Origin: Rhodocyclaceae bacterium
Lineage (GTDB): Bacteria; Pseudomonadota; Gammaproteobacteria; Burkholderiales; Rhodocyclaceae
Direction of reading: 5' to 3'
DNA: 50,837 bases
NCBI GenBank assembly: GCA_020445765.1
Contig: JAGRFY010000004.1
Location: 1,025-51,861 of the forward strand
The first letter of the stretch is position 1. Each line of letters starts with the position of its first letter. The position numbers and the translations under genes were made by a program. Below the pieces are notes generated by a model. That model had not been told where the DNA came from, did no database searches, and worked only from the letters and a program-made list of their open reading frames with translations. This document shows, one piece after another, positions 1 through 10,635 of this stretch.

Positions 1-85
1 CGTCGTGGAATATCCAGGCGCCCTTGCGGGTCGCCACCAGCAGTGCCCGCCGTTGGGTGTCGCCGCCATCCGTCTTCGTCGTCAT
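1..85 (-). CDS. BNR/WD40-like repeat protein, N-terminal fragment
   Basis: Only the first 28 codons are inside the window; the gene runs off the left edge. Translation from the ATG at 85-83 gives MTTKTDGGDTQ followed by RRALLVATRKGAWIFHD. A hydrophobic first strand ending in ATRKGAW near the N-terminus is typical of the secreted or cytosolic BNR/sialidase-like beta-propeller family (VGTRKGAF/ATRKGAW starts). A GGGAG ribosome-binding site lies just upstream on the minus strand, which supports this start. The family call rests on this short motif alone, so function cannot be given. Confidence 0.5.
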   Translation of the reverse strand, partial: MTTKTDGGDTQRRALLVATRKGAWIFHD

Positions 86-109
86 CGTCCGCTCCCAGAT
101 CCGTTGTCA

Positions 110-131
110 CGGGGTCGCAGCTGCGACCCCG
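110..131. repeat. 22-bp perfect palindrome between two minus-strand genes
   Basis: The left arm CGGGGTCGCAG is followed directly by its exact reverse complement CTGCGACCCCG, with no spacer. It lies in the 79-base gap between the stop of the NMNAT-like gene and the start of the BNR-like gene, both on the minus strand. It could be a protein-binding operator for the downstream gene or, as RNA, a tight hairpin acting as a weak terminator. There is no T-tract on either side. Confidence 0.7.
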
Positions 132-164
132 ATGATAGTGACGAACGAGCCCGACCGAAATCGA

Positions 165-1706
165 CTACGCGACGAACGCGCGCAGCGCGGAGAGCAGATC
201 GGCCGTCGTCGCGGGCGCCTGGCGTCCACCGCCGGCCAGCGCCCAAAGGCCTTCGATGGCCGGTGGCAAGTCCTGCTCCGCGGCGGCGAAGCGCCGCCCC
301 ACAGCGGCGGCGGCCCAGCCGGCGGCGCGCCCGGGCAGTCCCGGATCCTGCCGTGTCGATCCGCCAGCCCAGGCCGCCCACAACGCCTCGACGCCGGCCA
401 GCGCCAAGTCCGCATGCCCTGCGATCAGCCCTGTCGCGATGCAGTCGCCGCTGAGCGTGCCCGGATCCAGCGCCGGATCGCCCCAGCCCGAAGCGTGCTC
501 GAAATCCACCACGCCGACGCGCTCGCCGTCGACGCGTACTGCGGCCGCGACCGCGTGCATCCAGATCAGTCCCGGCCCGCCCGCTGCCGCGCTGGCATCC
601 AGCAGTGTCGAAAATTCCGGCCGCATCGTGCTCGCCGCGCCGAGCTGGCGACAACGCTCGCCTCCGTGGGCGCGATCTTCGTCGTCGCTGTTGCGCAGAT
701 GCCCCGGCTGCAACTGCCGGCAGGCCGCAAGAAACCAGCCGACACGGCTCAGGGCCGACGCCACCGACCGCCCGGCGGCCAGCTCGCCGGCCAGACTGCG
801 GCACGCGGGCAGCACCTCGTCGATCACCAGCACGCCCTTGCGGCGCTCGAACAAGACCTCATCGGCGATCTCGAGCAGGTGCCCCGGGCAGGCACGCAGG
901 GCCGCCAGCGCCCTTCGTTCGACCTTCAAGGCCCGGCGTGGCTTGCGCGCCATGTCGTGGCCGCCGTCGTCGCCTTCGGCGTCGCCGGCGTAGCGGGCCA
1001 GTAGCTGACGGCCGTCGGCCATGCGCAGGCGGAAGACCGGGTCGATGCGGCTGCGATCGACACAGGCGATATCGGCGACTTCGCCGATCGCGGCCTCGTC
1101 GAGGCGGGCGACCAGCCGATCGGCGGCGAGATCGCAGACCTCGCGCACGCCGTCGCGGCACAACCGCCATACCCGCTCGCGCTGTTCGGCGCTGAGCGCT
1201 TCGGGCAGGCCGGCGATGAATTCTTCGCGCCCGGGTTCACCGCGGGCGATGCAGCGCCGCAGGCCCGTCGCCCGCACCTTGATGCCGGCGGTCGGCGCCG
1301 CCACCACCTCGACCTCGACACCGCGCTCGCGGCCCTGCCGCGGCAGATCCTCGAAGCGGGCATCGCCGTCGGCGAGATCCTGCTCACCGATGCAATACAC
1401 CAGACGATCGCCCGGGTCGGTATGCGTCAGGTAATCCAGCGCATGGGCGACTGCGGTGTGCGGTGCGATCTCGGTGCGCACGCCTTCCAGTCCTTCGAGA
1501 TAGATCTGCCAGATCTGCTGCGACAGACGGGCCTCCAGGGACAGCGTGGTGCCGGGAATGCCACGATTGCGGTTGGTGATGACGATCACCACCTCGTCCA
1601 CATCGGGGCGCCCCGCGAGGAAACGGACCGCGGCGAGATGCGCGCCATGAGGCGGCTGGAAGGCGCCCGGAAAGAGCGCGATGGTCTTCGTCTGGATTCG
1701 GCTCAT
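165..1706 (-). CDS. NMN-adenylyltransferase-like protein fused to a degenerate APH-like phosphotransferase domain
   Basis: This is a 513-residue protein starting at ATG 1706-1704. Residues about 8-180 are a nucleotidyltransferase of the NMNAT/NadM type: the phosphate-binding motif GAFQPPHGAH is at 14-23 and a VRATGLR segment stands where the ISxTxxR motif is expected. These enzymes join NMN or a related phosphate to AMP from ATP. The C-terminal half resembles aminoglycoside/choline kinase-fold proteins and keeps VVDFEH (Asp401) and WGDPALD. In the catalytic loop, the usual HGD...N is replaced by W382-M383-H384 and Ala, so kinase activity is doubtful. NadR also fuses NMNAT to a kinase, but of the P-loop type. 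The cognate substrate is unknown. Longer upstream reading gives low-complexity Arg-rich sequence and was not used. Confidence 0.75.
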   Translation of the reverse strand: MSRIQTKTIALFPGAFQPPHGAHLAAVRFLAGRPDVDEVVIVITNRNRGIPGTTLSLEARLSQQIWQIYLEGLEGVRTEIAPHTAVAHALDYLTHTDPGDRLVYCIGEQDLADGDARFEDLPRQGRERGVEVEVVAAPTAGIKVRATGLRRCIARGEPGREEFIAGLPEALSAEQRERVWRLCRDGVREVCDLAADRLVARLDEAAIGEVADIACVDRSRIDPVFRLRMADGRQLLARYAGDAEGDDGGHDMARKPRRALKVERRALAALRACPGHLLEIADEVLFERRKGVLVIDEVLPACRSLAGELAAGRSVASALSRVGWFLAACRQLQPGHLRNSDDEDRAHGGERCRQLGAASTMRPEFSTLLDASAAAGGPGLIWMHAVAAAVRVDGERVGVVDFEHASGWGDPALDPGTLSGDCIATGLIAGHADLALAGVEALWAAWAGGSTRQDPGLPGRAAGWAAAAVGRRFAAAEQDLPPAIEGLWALAGGGRQAPATTADLLSALRAFVA

Positions 1707-1798
1707 CAGCGCAGTGCACCCCGCCGGCGCACGGGGTCGGTCGGGTTGATCGGCATGCCGTGGCTCCTGTGATGCCCGAAGCCCGGTACGAGACGCCT

Positions 1799-2305
1799 TC
1801 AGGGGGCGATCCTGGATTCTACGTCGTCGACGCCGTCGAGCAGATTCAGTTCGTGGCGGCGCCGGGTCTCGTAGATGATCGAGGTCTCGATGCGGGTGAC
1901 GCCGGGGCGGCTGGTGAAGTGATCGAGGGCCAGGTCCTTCAGGTGCCGGGTATCGCGCGCGACGACGTGCACGACGAGATCGTAGCGGCCGGTGATCAAA
2001 TGAGCGGAACGGACCTCCGGGCGTTCGATTACCTCGTCGAGGAAGCGGTCGACGTCGGCGCGCTGGTGCTTTGCCAGCTCGATCATCAGCAGGGCTTCGA
2101 GCCCGACCCCAAGCGCCCGCGCATCGACCTCGGCATGGGTGCCGGTCAGCACCCCCTCGCGCCACAACCGGCGCAGCCTGTCATGCACGCTGGATGGGGC
2201 GAGATGAACCGACGCGGCGATCTGCTTGACGGCCAGCCGCGCATCGTTCTGCAACAGGCGCAGGATCTCGGCGTCTATTCGGTCGATTCGGCTGTTGGGC
2301 AACAT
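1799..2305 (-). CDS. Lrp/AsnC-family transcriptional regulator
   Basis: A 168-residue protein with the family's usual length and layout. The N-terminal winged helix (DAEILRLLQNDARLAVKQIA, then a recognition helix with APSSVHDRLRRL) is followed by an alpha-beta RAM ligand-binding domain. The RAM domain contains the typical segment AHLITGRYDLVVHV, where amino-acid effectors bind at the dimer interface. The ATG at 2305-2303 fits the family N-terminus; an upstream in-frame start would add about 39 residues unlike the family. It is divergent from the methionine gamma-lyase gene, 95 bases away. Regulators in this position commonly sense the substrate amino acid, here plausibly methionine, and control the lyase; that assignment is inference. 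Confidence 0.93.
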   Translation of the reverse strand: MLPNSRIDRIDAEILRLLQNDARLAVKQIAASVHLAPSSVHDRLRRLWREGVLTGTHAEVDARALGVGLEALLMIELAKHQRADVDRFLDEVIERPEVRSAHLITGRYDLVVHVVARDTRHLKDLALDHFTSRPGVTRIETSIIYETRRRHELNLLDGVDDVESRIAP

Positions 2306-2350
2306 TTTCCGTAAATCATTCGGTTGTTGATCGAACGGATCGAAGGAAGA

Positions 2351-2404
2351 ATGAAGGATATGCCAAAAGACCTGACAATGTTCGACGATCGGGAGACCCC
2401 GTGA
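2351..2404 (+). CDS. Possible Met-rich leader peptide overlapping the methionine gamma-lyase start
   Basis: This 17-codon ORF reads MKDMPKDLTMFDDRETP. An AAGGA-type Shine-Dalgarno (2343-2347) sits just before its ATG, though spacing is short at 3 bases. Its TGA stop overlaps the GTG start of the lyase gene as GTGA (2401-2404), an arrangement typical of translational coupling. Three of its 17 residues are Met, the substrate of the next enzyme. It may be a translated leader or only a chance ORF in the 5' untranslated region. No clear attenuator hairpin was found between it and the lyase. Confidence 0.3.
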   Translation: MKDMPKDLTMFDDRETP

Positions 2405-3594
2405 GCGCTGCATCCCACCCACTTGGCTTCGCCACCCGGGCGATACACCATGGCCACGACGCCTACGCCGGCGAGGGTGCGCTGAATCCGCCGCTCCACA
2501 TCAGCGCAACCTATACCTTTCCGACCGTCGAGGAAGGAGCCGCCCGCTTCGCCGGCGAGGCCCCCGGTCACATCTATTCGCGCGTCGGCAACCCGACCAC
2601 GCGCCTGCTCGAAGCCAGGCTGGCCGATCTCGAAGGCGGCGAAGACGCCCTGGTGACCGCGTCGGGGATGGGTGCGATCGCAGCGCTGATGTGGACCATC
2701 CTCGCACCCGGCGACGAGTTGATCGCCGATCGAACCCTGTACGGCTGCACCTTCAGCTTCTTCAATCACGGGCTCGCCCGTTTCGGTGTGCAGGTGACCC
2801 ACGCCGACCTGACCGATCCGGGCGATCTGGCGGCCAGAATCGGCCCCCGCACCCGGGCCGTGTTCTTCGAGACGCCGGCCAATCCGAACATGCGCCTGGT
2901 GGACATCGCCGCCGTGGCCGACGTCGCCCGGCGGCACGGCGTGGCGGTGATCGTCGACAACACCTACTGCACGCCCTACCTGCAGCGTCCGCTGGCCCTG
3001 GGCGCCGATTTCGTCGTGCACTCGGCGACCAAGTATCTCGGCGGCCACGGCGATCTGCTGGCCGGTGCGGTCATCGGTCGGCGCGAAGCCCTCGAGAGCG
3101 TCCGCGCGGTCGGGCTCAAGGACATGACCGGGGCGGTACTGTCCTCGCAGGACGCCTTTCTGGTGCTGCGAGGCCTGAAGACACTGTCGCTGCGGATGCA
3201 GCGGCACAGCGAGAACGCCCGGGCGATTGCGGCATGGCTGGCGACCCGCGACCAGGTGTCGGCGGTGCATTATCCCGGGCTCGCGTGCTTCCCCCAATTC
3301 GAGCTCGCACAACGACAGATGTCGCTGCCGGGCGGCATGCTGGCCTTCGAACTGGCCGGTGGGCTCGACGCCGGCCGGCGCTTCATGAACGCGCTGCAAC
3401 TGGTGACCCGGGCGGTCAGCCTCGGCGACGCCGAAAGCCTCGCCCAGCACCCGGCCAGCATGACCCACTCCACCTATACGCCGGATGAGCGACGCGCCCA
3501 TCTGATCGGCGAAGGCCTGATCCGCATCTCGGCCGGCCTCGAGGACGCCGACGACCTGCTCGCCGACATCGCGCAGGCGCTGGCGGCCACCTGA
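2401..3594 (+). CDS. megL: Methionine gamma-lyase (PLP enzyme, Cys/Met metabolism family)
   Basis: This 397-residue enzyme splits L-methionine into methanethiol, ammonia and 2-oxobutyrate. Its length matches MGL (about 398). It carries the PLP-binding Lys at 211 in SATKYLGGHGD, the YSRVGNPT phosphate-binding segment, and the DNTYCTPYLQRP strand. Cys116 in LYGCTF is the active-site cysteine that separates MGL from cystathionine gamma-synthase and beta-lyase, and it falls at exactly that position here. The start is GTG, with GGGAG at 2391-2395 as ribosome-binding site. An Lrp-type regulator is divergent upstream and ilvA is convergent downstream, which also yields 2-oxobutyrate. A related O-acetylhomoserine sulfhydrylase is a less likely alternative. 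Confidence 0.9.
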   Translation: MSAASHPLGFATRAIHHGHDAYAGEGALNPPLHISATYTFPTVEEGAARFAGEAPGHIYSRVGNPTTRLLEARLADLEGGEDALVTASGMGAIAALMWTILAPGDELIADRTLYGCTFSFFNHGLARFGVQVTHADLTDPGDLAARIGPRTRAVFFETPANPNMRLVDIAAVADVARRHGVAVIVDNTYCTPYLQRPLALGADFVVHSATKYLGGHGDLLAGAVIGRREALESVRAVGLKDMTGAVLSSQDAFLVLRGLKTLSLRMQRHSENARAIAAWLATRDQVSAVHYPGLACFPQFELAQRQMSLPGGMLAFELAGGLDAGRRFMNALQLVTRAVSLGDAESLAQHPASMTHSTYTPDERRAHLIGEGLIRISAGLEDADDLLADIAQALAAT

Positions 3595-3604
3595 GCGCGG
3601 CGCC

Positions 3605-5125
<1,521 letters not shown>

Positions 5126-5341
5126 GGCCGGTTCGCTGTCGCAAATAAACGGTCGACAGTAGCAGCGCCACCGCCGCGGCAGCAAGGCACGGGCGCGCGC
5201 GAGGCGGCACCTTCGCCACCATGACAACGGTCACGCCGAACCTCGCGTACCGCCCGCGGTCCGATTCAAGGCCGGCGCCCGTGCGCCGATGTTTGCATCA
5301 GGAGGCGCAGCGCGCGCATCTCCAGCCGAGGGACTTGCCGA

Positions 5342-5815
5342 ATGCCGATGCCGATCCGAACCACGCCGCCCCCCTGCCGCGTCGCCCGCGACGGCTGCTG
5401 GCGCGCTCGTGCGTGGCGCATCTTCGGCAGCATCTGCGTCGCCATCGGCATCGCCAACGCCTTCATCCCACTGCTGCCGACCACGGTCTTCCTGATCATC
5501 GGCGCCTGGGCCTGGGGCAAGGGTGCGCCCGAATGGCGCCAGCGGCTGCTCGACCATCCGCGCTATGGGCCACCGCTCAGGCTCTGGCTCGAGCACCGTG
5601 CGATCTCCCCTCGCGGCAAGCGCATGTGCCTGCTCGGCCTCGCCGTCTCGGGCCTGCTGAGCAGCTGGCTGCTCGACTTCGCGGTGCTGCCGACGACTGC
5701 CCTGTTCGCCTTCCTGGCCCTGCTCGGCGCCTGGATCGCGACCCGCCGGGAGGCGATTGCGGACGCTCGCGTGCCAACGCCGGCCATCGCCCGCGAGGAA
5801 GCCGGCCAGGGCTGA
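5342..5815 (+). CDS. YbaN/DUF454-family inner-membrane protein
   Basis: A 157-residue membrane protein. The diagnostic DUF454 pattern is clear: a first hydrophobic segment ending in FIPLLPTTVFLIIGAWAWGKGAPEW, then LLDHPRYGPPLRLWLEHRAISPRGK, then two further hydrophobic segments (about residues 95-135). The family function is unknown; E. coli YbaN is a small inner-membrane protein. The start at 5342 has GAGGG about ten bases upstream, and a second ATG lies two codons in. The N-terminal 25 residues are basic and variable. It is divergent from ilvA, with a 216-base gap that must hold both promoters. Confidence 0.88.
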   Translation: MPMPIRTTPPPCRVARDGCWRARAWRIFGSICVAIGIANAFIPLLPTTVFLIIGAWAWGKGAPEWRQRLLDHPRYGPPLRLWLEHRAISPRGKRMCLLGLAVSGLLSSWLLDFAVLPTTALFAFLALLGAWIATRREAIADARVPTPAIAREEAGQG

Positions 5816-5928
5816 CGCCCGGGCGCCGCGACAGACGGCGACATTGAGCCGATGCGGACGACGGTTCTTCGCTACGCTGCGCGGCATCGACGTACACGGG
5901 CAATTTCGCCTGCCAGGGAGCGACAGCG

Positions 5929-6279
5929 ATGACCATCCAGCGCCACGGCACGACCAAACGCCATTCCGACGTGGTCACCCACAACGGCGTGCTCTACACC
6001 GTCGAGGTGCCGAGCAGCGAACACGCCGACATCGTCGTCCAGACGCGGGAAGTGCTGGCCAGTCTCGACACCTTGCTGGCCCGCGGCGGATCGGACCGCA
6101 GCCGGATTCTGATGGCGACGATCTACCTCACCCACATCGCGGATTACGCGCGGATGAACGGCGAGTGGGACCGCTGGCTACCGGATGGCAGCGCGCCGTG
6201 CCGCTGCTGCGTCCAGGTTGCACAGCTGGCCCGTGAAGGCTGGCGGATCGAGATCGCGCTGACCGCGGCCTGCGACTGA
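5929..6279 (+). CDS. RidA (YjgF/YER057c/UK114) family protein
   Basis: A 116-residue protein of the RidA family. RidA itself hydrolyses 2-aminoacrylate and 2-aminocrotonate, the enamine intermediates released by PLP dehydratases such as IlvA. The C-terminal half has the conserved sequence APCRCCVQVAQLAREGWRIEIALTA; its Arg aligns with the substrate-carboxylate-binding Arg105 of RidA, and its last strand carries the VEIE-like motif. It also has the ILMATIYLTHIADYARMNGEWDRW core. GGGAG eight bases before the ATG supports the start. It lies about 0.8 kb from ilvA, which suits such a role, but it is more divergent than typical RidA, so it may belong to one of the Rid1-7 subgroups. Confidence 0.88.
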   Translation: MTIQRHGTTKRHSDVVTHNGVLYTVEVPSSEHADIVVQTREVLASLDTLLARGGSDRSRILMATIYLTHIADYARMNGEWDRWLPDGSAPCRCCVQVAQLAREGWRIEIALTAACD

Positions 6280-6365
6280 GCCGGCCGTTTTGCGCGCCGG
6301 GCGATGCTGCGGCGCGGCGTCCAGTCCGATAAAATGGCGGGTTCCTTCGACCGGTTGCATCGTCA

Positions 6366-9300
6366 ATGACCCAACGCCTTCGCGAGATCCCCTACAACTA
6401 CACCTCGTTCTCGGACCGCGAGATCGTCATCCGCCTGCTCGGCGTGGAGGCCTGGCGGATCGTCGACGAACTGCGAAGCGAGCGCGTCACCGGGCGTTCG
6501 GCGCGGATGCTTTATGAGGTGCTGGGCGACATCTGGGTGGTGATCCGCAACCCCTATCTGCAGGACGACCTGCTGGCCAACGACAAGCGCCGCGCGGCAC
6601 TGGTCGGCGCGCTGCGCCATCGTCTTCGCGAGGTCGAGAAGCGCCGGCAGGAGTCGGCCGGCAACGATCCGGAGCGCAGCGCCAAGGTGGTCCAGCTGGT
6701 GCTCGCGGCGCAGGAGGCGGTCGATCGCTTCGAGCGCCAGTTCGACGAGACCGAAGCCTTGCGCCGCCAGGTGCGCCACACCCTGGCGCGGCACACCCGC
6801 AAGGACAACATCTGCTTCGACGGCCATGCCAGGGTCGCCCATGTCACCGACGCCACCGACTGGCGTGTCGAATATCCATTCGTCGTGCTCTATCCCGACA
6901 GCGAGGATGAGGTCGGACCGCTGGTGCGGGATTGCATCGCACTGGGCCTGACCATCATCCCGCGCGGTGGCGGCACCGGCTACACCGGCGGTGCGGTGCC
7001 GCTGGACCCGCGCTCGGCGGTGATCAACACCGAGAAGCTGCTGGCGATGGGACCGGTCGAGGAGATCGTGCTGCCGGGCACGGCCGGCCCGATGGACCGG
7101 CCCTACGCGACCATCCGCACCGGCGCCGGGGTCGTCACCGCCCGTGTCGCCGAGGCCGCGGCAGCCGCCGGCCGGGTGTTCGCAGTGGACCCGACCTCGG
7201 CCGAAGCCTCGTGCATCGGCGGCAACATCGCGATGAACGCCGGCGGCAAGAAGGCGGTGCTGTGGGGTACAGCGCTCGACAATCTGGCGTGGTGGAAGAT
7301 GGTCACGCCGGACGGCAACTGGCTCGAGGTCGAGCGGCTCGATCACAATTTCGGCAAGATCCACGAGCAGGAAACCGTGCATTTCCGGCTCAGGCGCTAC
7401 GACGCCGACGGCGTCCGGCTGCTGTCCGAGGAAGTGCTGTCGATGCCTGGCGCCTCGTGCCGCAAGGAGGGACTCGGCAAGGATGTCACCGACAAGTTCC
7501 TCGGTGGCGTGCCCGGCGTGCAGAAGGAAGGCACCGACGGCCTCATCGTCGCCGGCCGCTGGGTGCTCCACCGCATGCCGCCGGCGACCCGCACGGTGTG
7601 CCTCGAATTCTTCGGACAGGTGCGCGAGGCGGTGCCGGCGATCGTCGAGATCACCGACTACTTCAAGCCGGGCGGCGGCGGCCACGGCCTCGACGTGCAG
7701 TTGGCGGGCCTCGAGCACCTGGACGAGCGCTACGTCAAGGCGGTGGGCTACACCACCAAGGCCAGACGCCACGGCCGGCCGAAGATGGTGCTGATCGGCG
7801 ACATCGTCGGCCACGACGAGGATGCGGTGATGCGCGCCGCCTCCGAGGTCATCCGCATGACCAACGCGCGCGGCTCCGAAGGCTTCATCGCGGTCAGCCC
7901 CGAGCAGCGCAAGCGCTTCTGGCTCGATCGCTCGCGTACCGCGGCGATCTCGCGCCACACCAACGCGTTCAAGATCAACGAAGACGTGGTGATCCCGCTG
8001 CCGCGCATGGGCGACTATTGCGATGGCATCGAGCGCATCAACATCGAACTGTCGACCGGCAACAAGCTGGCGCTGTGCGACGCCATCGCCGAGTTTCTGC
8101 AGAAGGCGCTGCCGCTGGCCGCCGGCGATGCCGACCTGCCCGCCGAGGAACTCGTCGGCGACCGTCGCCAGGCGGCGCTCGACTACGTGCAGCAGGTGCG
8201 CCGCCGCTGGGCCTGGCTGCTCGACAACCTCGACCTGCCGCTGGTGGAGGCCGAGAGCCGGTTCGCCGACTATGGCATCGAGGCAGCCGAACTGTCGAAC
8301 CGGGCGGCCGAGCCGGTGCTGTTCCACCGCCTGCAGGACTACTCCGTGCGCACCTCGTGGAAGTCCGAACTGCAGCCGCGGCTGAGCAAGATCTTCGATG
8401 GCGAGCTGTTCCGGCCCACCCGCGAGGCGATTGCCGAGATCCACGCCCGAGTGCTGCGAGGCCGCGTCTTCGTCGCGCTGCACATGCACGCCGGCGACGG
8501 CAACGTGCATACCAACATCCCGGTGAACTCCGACAACTACGAGATGCTGCAGACCGCGAACCGGGCGGTCGCGCGGATCATGCAGCTGGCCCGCTCGCTC
8601 GGCGGCGTGATCTCGGGCGAACACGGCATCGGCATCACCAAGCTCGAATTCCTGACCGACGACGAGATGTCCGGCTTTCGCGCCTACAAGAACAAGGTCG
8701 ATCCCGACGGACACTTCAACCGCGGCAAGCTGATGCCCGGCGCCAACCTGGACGGCGCCTATACGCCCAGCTTCAACCTGATGGGCCACGAGTCGCTGAT
8801 CATGGAACAGACCGAGATCGACGACATCGCCGGCGACATCAAGGACTGCCTGCGCTGCGGCAAGTGCAAGCCCGTATGCACGACCCACGTGCCACGGGCC
8901 AATCTGCTCTACAGCCCTCGCAACAAGATCCTGTCGACCTCGCTGCTGATCGAAGCCTTCCTCTATGAAGAGCAGACCCGGCGAGGCATCTCGCTGGCCC
9001 ACTGGGCCGAATTCGAGGACGTCGCCGATCACTGCACGGTGTGCCACAAGTGCGAAAAACCGTGCCCGGTGGACATCGACTTCGGCGACGTGACGATCAA
9101 GATGCGCAACCTGCTGCGCCGCGAGGGCAAGCGCTCGTTCAATCCGGGCAAGGCCGCGGCGATGGCCTTTCTGACCGCCAAGGACCCGACCACGATCAAG
9201 CTGATCCGCAAGGCGATGATCGAATGGGGCTATCAGGCCCAGCGCCTCGGTCACCGGGCCGGCAAGGCCCTCGGCCTGATCCGGGAACAGGTCGCGACGC

Positions 9301-10256
9301 CGCCGGCCAGCCTCGGCAAGGCACCGATCAAGGCCCAGGTGATCCATTTCATCAACAAGCCGATGCCGGGCGGCCTGCCCAAGCGCACCAGCCGTGCCCT
9401 GCTCGACATCGAGGACGACAAGGTCATTCCGGTGATCCGCGACCCGAAGGTGGCGCGGGACGACTCTGAAGCGGTGTTCTACTTTCCCGGCTGCGGGTCG
9501 GAAAGATTGTTCAGCCAGGTCGGCCTCGCGACCCAGGCGATGCTCTATCACGTCGGCGCGACCACAGTGCTGCCGCCGGGCTATCTGTGCTGCGGCTATC
9601 CGCAGACCTCGGCCGGCCAGGAGGACACGGGACAGAAGATCACGACCGACAACCGGGTTCTGTTCCACCGCGTCGCCAATACCTTGAACTACCTCGACAT
9701 CCGCACCGTCGTCGTTTCCTGCGGCACCTGCATGGATCAGTTGCTGCAATACCAGTTCGAGAAGATCTTTCCGGGCTGCAGGCTGGTGGACATCCATGAG
9801 TTCCTGATGGAAAAGGGGGTGGCACTGTCCGGCATCGAAGGCGTGCGCTACATGTACCACGAGCCTTGCCACACGCCGATGAAACACCATGACGGCACCC
9901 GGGTGGCCAACGTGCTGATGGGCACGCAGGTCGACCTCAACGACCGCTGCTGCGGCGAATCCGGTACGCTGGCGGCAACCCGGCCGGACATCTCGACCCA
10001 GGTTCGATTCCGCAAGCAGCAGGAACTCGAAAAAGGCGCCGCGGCATTGCGCGCCGGCGTCGCGACGACACCGGTGAAGGTGCTGACTTCGTGCCCGAGC
10101 TGTCTGCAGGGCCTGTCGCGCTATGCCGACGATGCGGGCGGGCTCGAGGCCGACTACATCGTCGTCGAGGTGGCGAAACACCTGCTGGGCGAGAACTGGA
10201 TGTCCGACTACGTCGAACGGGTCAACGCCGGCGGCATCGAGCGGGTGCTGCTGTAG
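6366..10256 (+). CDS. Fused FAD-linked oxidase / Fe-S oxidoreductase (DUF3683 type)
   Basis: A 1,296-residue protein built as one chain from parts that are separate in glycolate or D-lactate oxidases. Residues 1-150 are the DUF3683 N-terminal region ([18 protein letters not shown]). A PCMH-type FAD domain follows, with [16 protein letters not shown] near 199, then an FAD-oxidase C-terminal domain ending near [14 protein letters not shown] and GEHGIG. Two 4Fe-4S motifs come next, [11 protein letters not shown] (about 828) and [14 protein letters not shown] (about 890). The last part has cysteine-rich CCG segments: FPGCG near 1040, [26 protein letters not shown] and SCPSC. It probably oxidises a 2-hydroxyacid and passes electrons to quinones; the substrate is unknown. 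Length and start match betaproteobacterial homologues. No strong Shine-Dalgarno is visible. Confidence 0.92.
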   Translation: MTQRLREIPYNYTSFSDREIVIRLLGVEAWRIVDELRSERVTGRSARMLYEVLGDIWVVIRNPYLQDDLLANDKRRAALVGALRHRLREVEKRRQESAGNDPERSAKVVQLVLAAQEAVDRFERQFDETEALRRQVRHTLARHTRKDNICFDGHARVAHVTDATDWRVEYPFVVLYPDSEDEVGPLVRDCIALGLTIIPRGGGTGYTGGAVPLDPRSAVINTEKLLAMGPVEEIVLPGTAGPMDRPYATIRTGAGVVTARVAEAAAAAGRVFAVDPTSAEASCIGGNIAMNAGGKKAVLWGTALDNLAWWKMVTPDGNWLEVERLDHNFGKIHEQETVHFRLRRYDADGVRLLSEEVLSMPGASCRKEGLGKDVTDKFLGGVPGVQKEGTDGLIVAGRWVLHRMPPATRTVCLEFFGQVREAVPAIVEITDYFKPGGGGHGLDVQLAGLEHLDERYVKAVGYTTKARRHGRPKMVLIGDIVGHDEDAVMRAASEVIRMTNARGSEGFIAVSPEQRKRFWLDRSRTAAISRHTNAFKINEDVVIPLPRMGDYCDGIERINIELSTGNKLALCDAIAEFLQKALPLAAGDADLPAEELVGDRRQAALDYVQQVRRRWAWLLDNLDLPLVEAESRFADYGIEAAELSNRAAEPVLFHRLQDYSVRTSWKSELQPRLSKIFDGELFRPTREAIAEIHARVLRGRVFVALHMHAGDGNVHTNIPVNSDNYEMLQTANRAVARIMQLARSLGGVISGEHGIGITKLEFLTDDEMSGFRAYKNKVDPDGHFNRGKLMPGANLDGAYTPSFNLMGHESLIMEQTEIDDIAGDIKDCLRCGKCKPVCTTHVPRANLLYSPRNKILSTSLLIEAFLYEEQTRRGISLAHWAEFEDVADHCTVCHKCEKPCPVDIDFGDVTIKMRNLLRREGKRSFNPGKAAAMAFLTAKDPTTIKLIRKAMIEWGYQAQRLGHRAGKALGLIREQVATPPASLGKAPIKAQVIHFINKPMPGGLPKRTSRALLDIEDDKVIPVIRDPKVARDDSEAVFYFPGCGSERLFSQVGLATQAMLYHVGATTVLPPGYLCCGYPQTSAGQEDTGQKITTDNRVLFHRVANTLNYLDIRTVVVSCGTCMDQLLQYQFEKIFPGCRLVDIHEFLMEKGVALSGIEGVRYMYHEPCHTPMKHHDGTRVANVLMGTQVDLNDRCCGESGTLAATRPDISTQVRFRKQQELEKGAAALRAGVATTPVKVLTSCPSCLQGLSRYADDAGGLEADYIVVEVAKHLLGENWMSDYVERVNAGGIERVLL

Positions 10257-10279
10257 TCCGGATGTGTCCGGGCGGCGTG

Positions 10280-10504
10280 CTACTGGCAGGCCTGCGGGCC
10301 GCGGGGCCGCGCCAGGGCCTCGCGCACGGCAACGGCGATACCTTTCAGCTCGCCATGGCGAGCGGTCTCGACGACCCGGAAAACGTTCTCCCGATAGGCC
10401 GCGTTCGACAGCAATCGCGGCACATCGACGGGCATGCCACAGTGTGCGCGGGCAAGCTCGTCGAGGCGCGACAGCATGACTCGAAGCTCGGTGGTTAGGC
10501 TCAT
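10280..10504 (-). CDS. Small uncharacterised protein (74 residues)
   Basis: Reads MSLTTELRVMLSRLDELARAH and ends in a charged helix. Codon use is like the neighbours, with G or C in most third positions, and the composition is that of a small soluble helical protein with one Cys near the start and one near the end. I do not recognise the family. The ATG at 10504-10502 was chosen because a good promoter (10515-10544) would start RNA only about 3 bases before it, which excludes the longer reading frame. It is convergent with the DUF3683 gene, 23 bases away. It could be a regulator or partner protein, but nothing in the sequence says so. Confidence 0.55.
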   Translation of the reverse strand: MSLTTELRVMLSRLDELARAHCGMPVDVPRLLSNAAYRENVFRVVETARHGELKGIAVAVREALARPRGPQACQ

Positions 10505-10514
10505 GATGCAGTGC

Positions 10515-10544
10515 AATATACGTTTGCAGGCAATATTGAGCCAA
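10515..10544 (-). promoter_or_regulatory. Sigma70-like promoter for the 74-residue protein
   Basis: On the minus strand, TTGGCT (10544-10539) and TATATT (10520-10515) are separated by 18 bases. They match the -35 consensus at 4 of 6 and the -10 consensus at 5 of 6. The surrounding block is AT-rich in an otherwise GC-rich region. The predicted RNA start, near 10508, is almost at the ATG, so the transcript would be nearly leaderless. Confidence 0.5.
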
Positions 10545-10635
10545 TTACATCGGCGCAGCTGTGTGAATTTGTACCGCACTGCAGCATTTTGGCCACAGGA
10601 TTGGCAGCCGGCACGCCTTCGCCGTGCAACGGCTT

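Noticed and set aside
6363-10544. Minus-strand ORF of 1,393 codons opposite the oxidoreductase gene
   Set aside because: It is antisense to a gene with full FAD and Fe-S motifs, and its translation is His/Arg/Gln-rich without domains, a common result of high third-position G+C.
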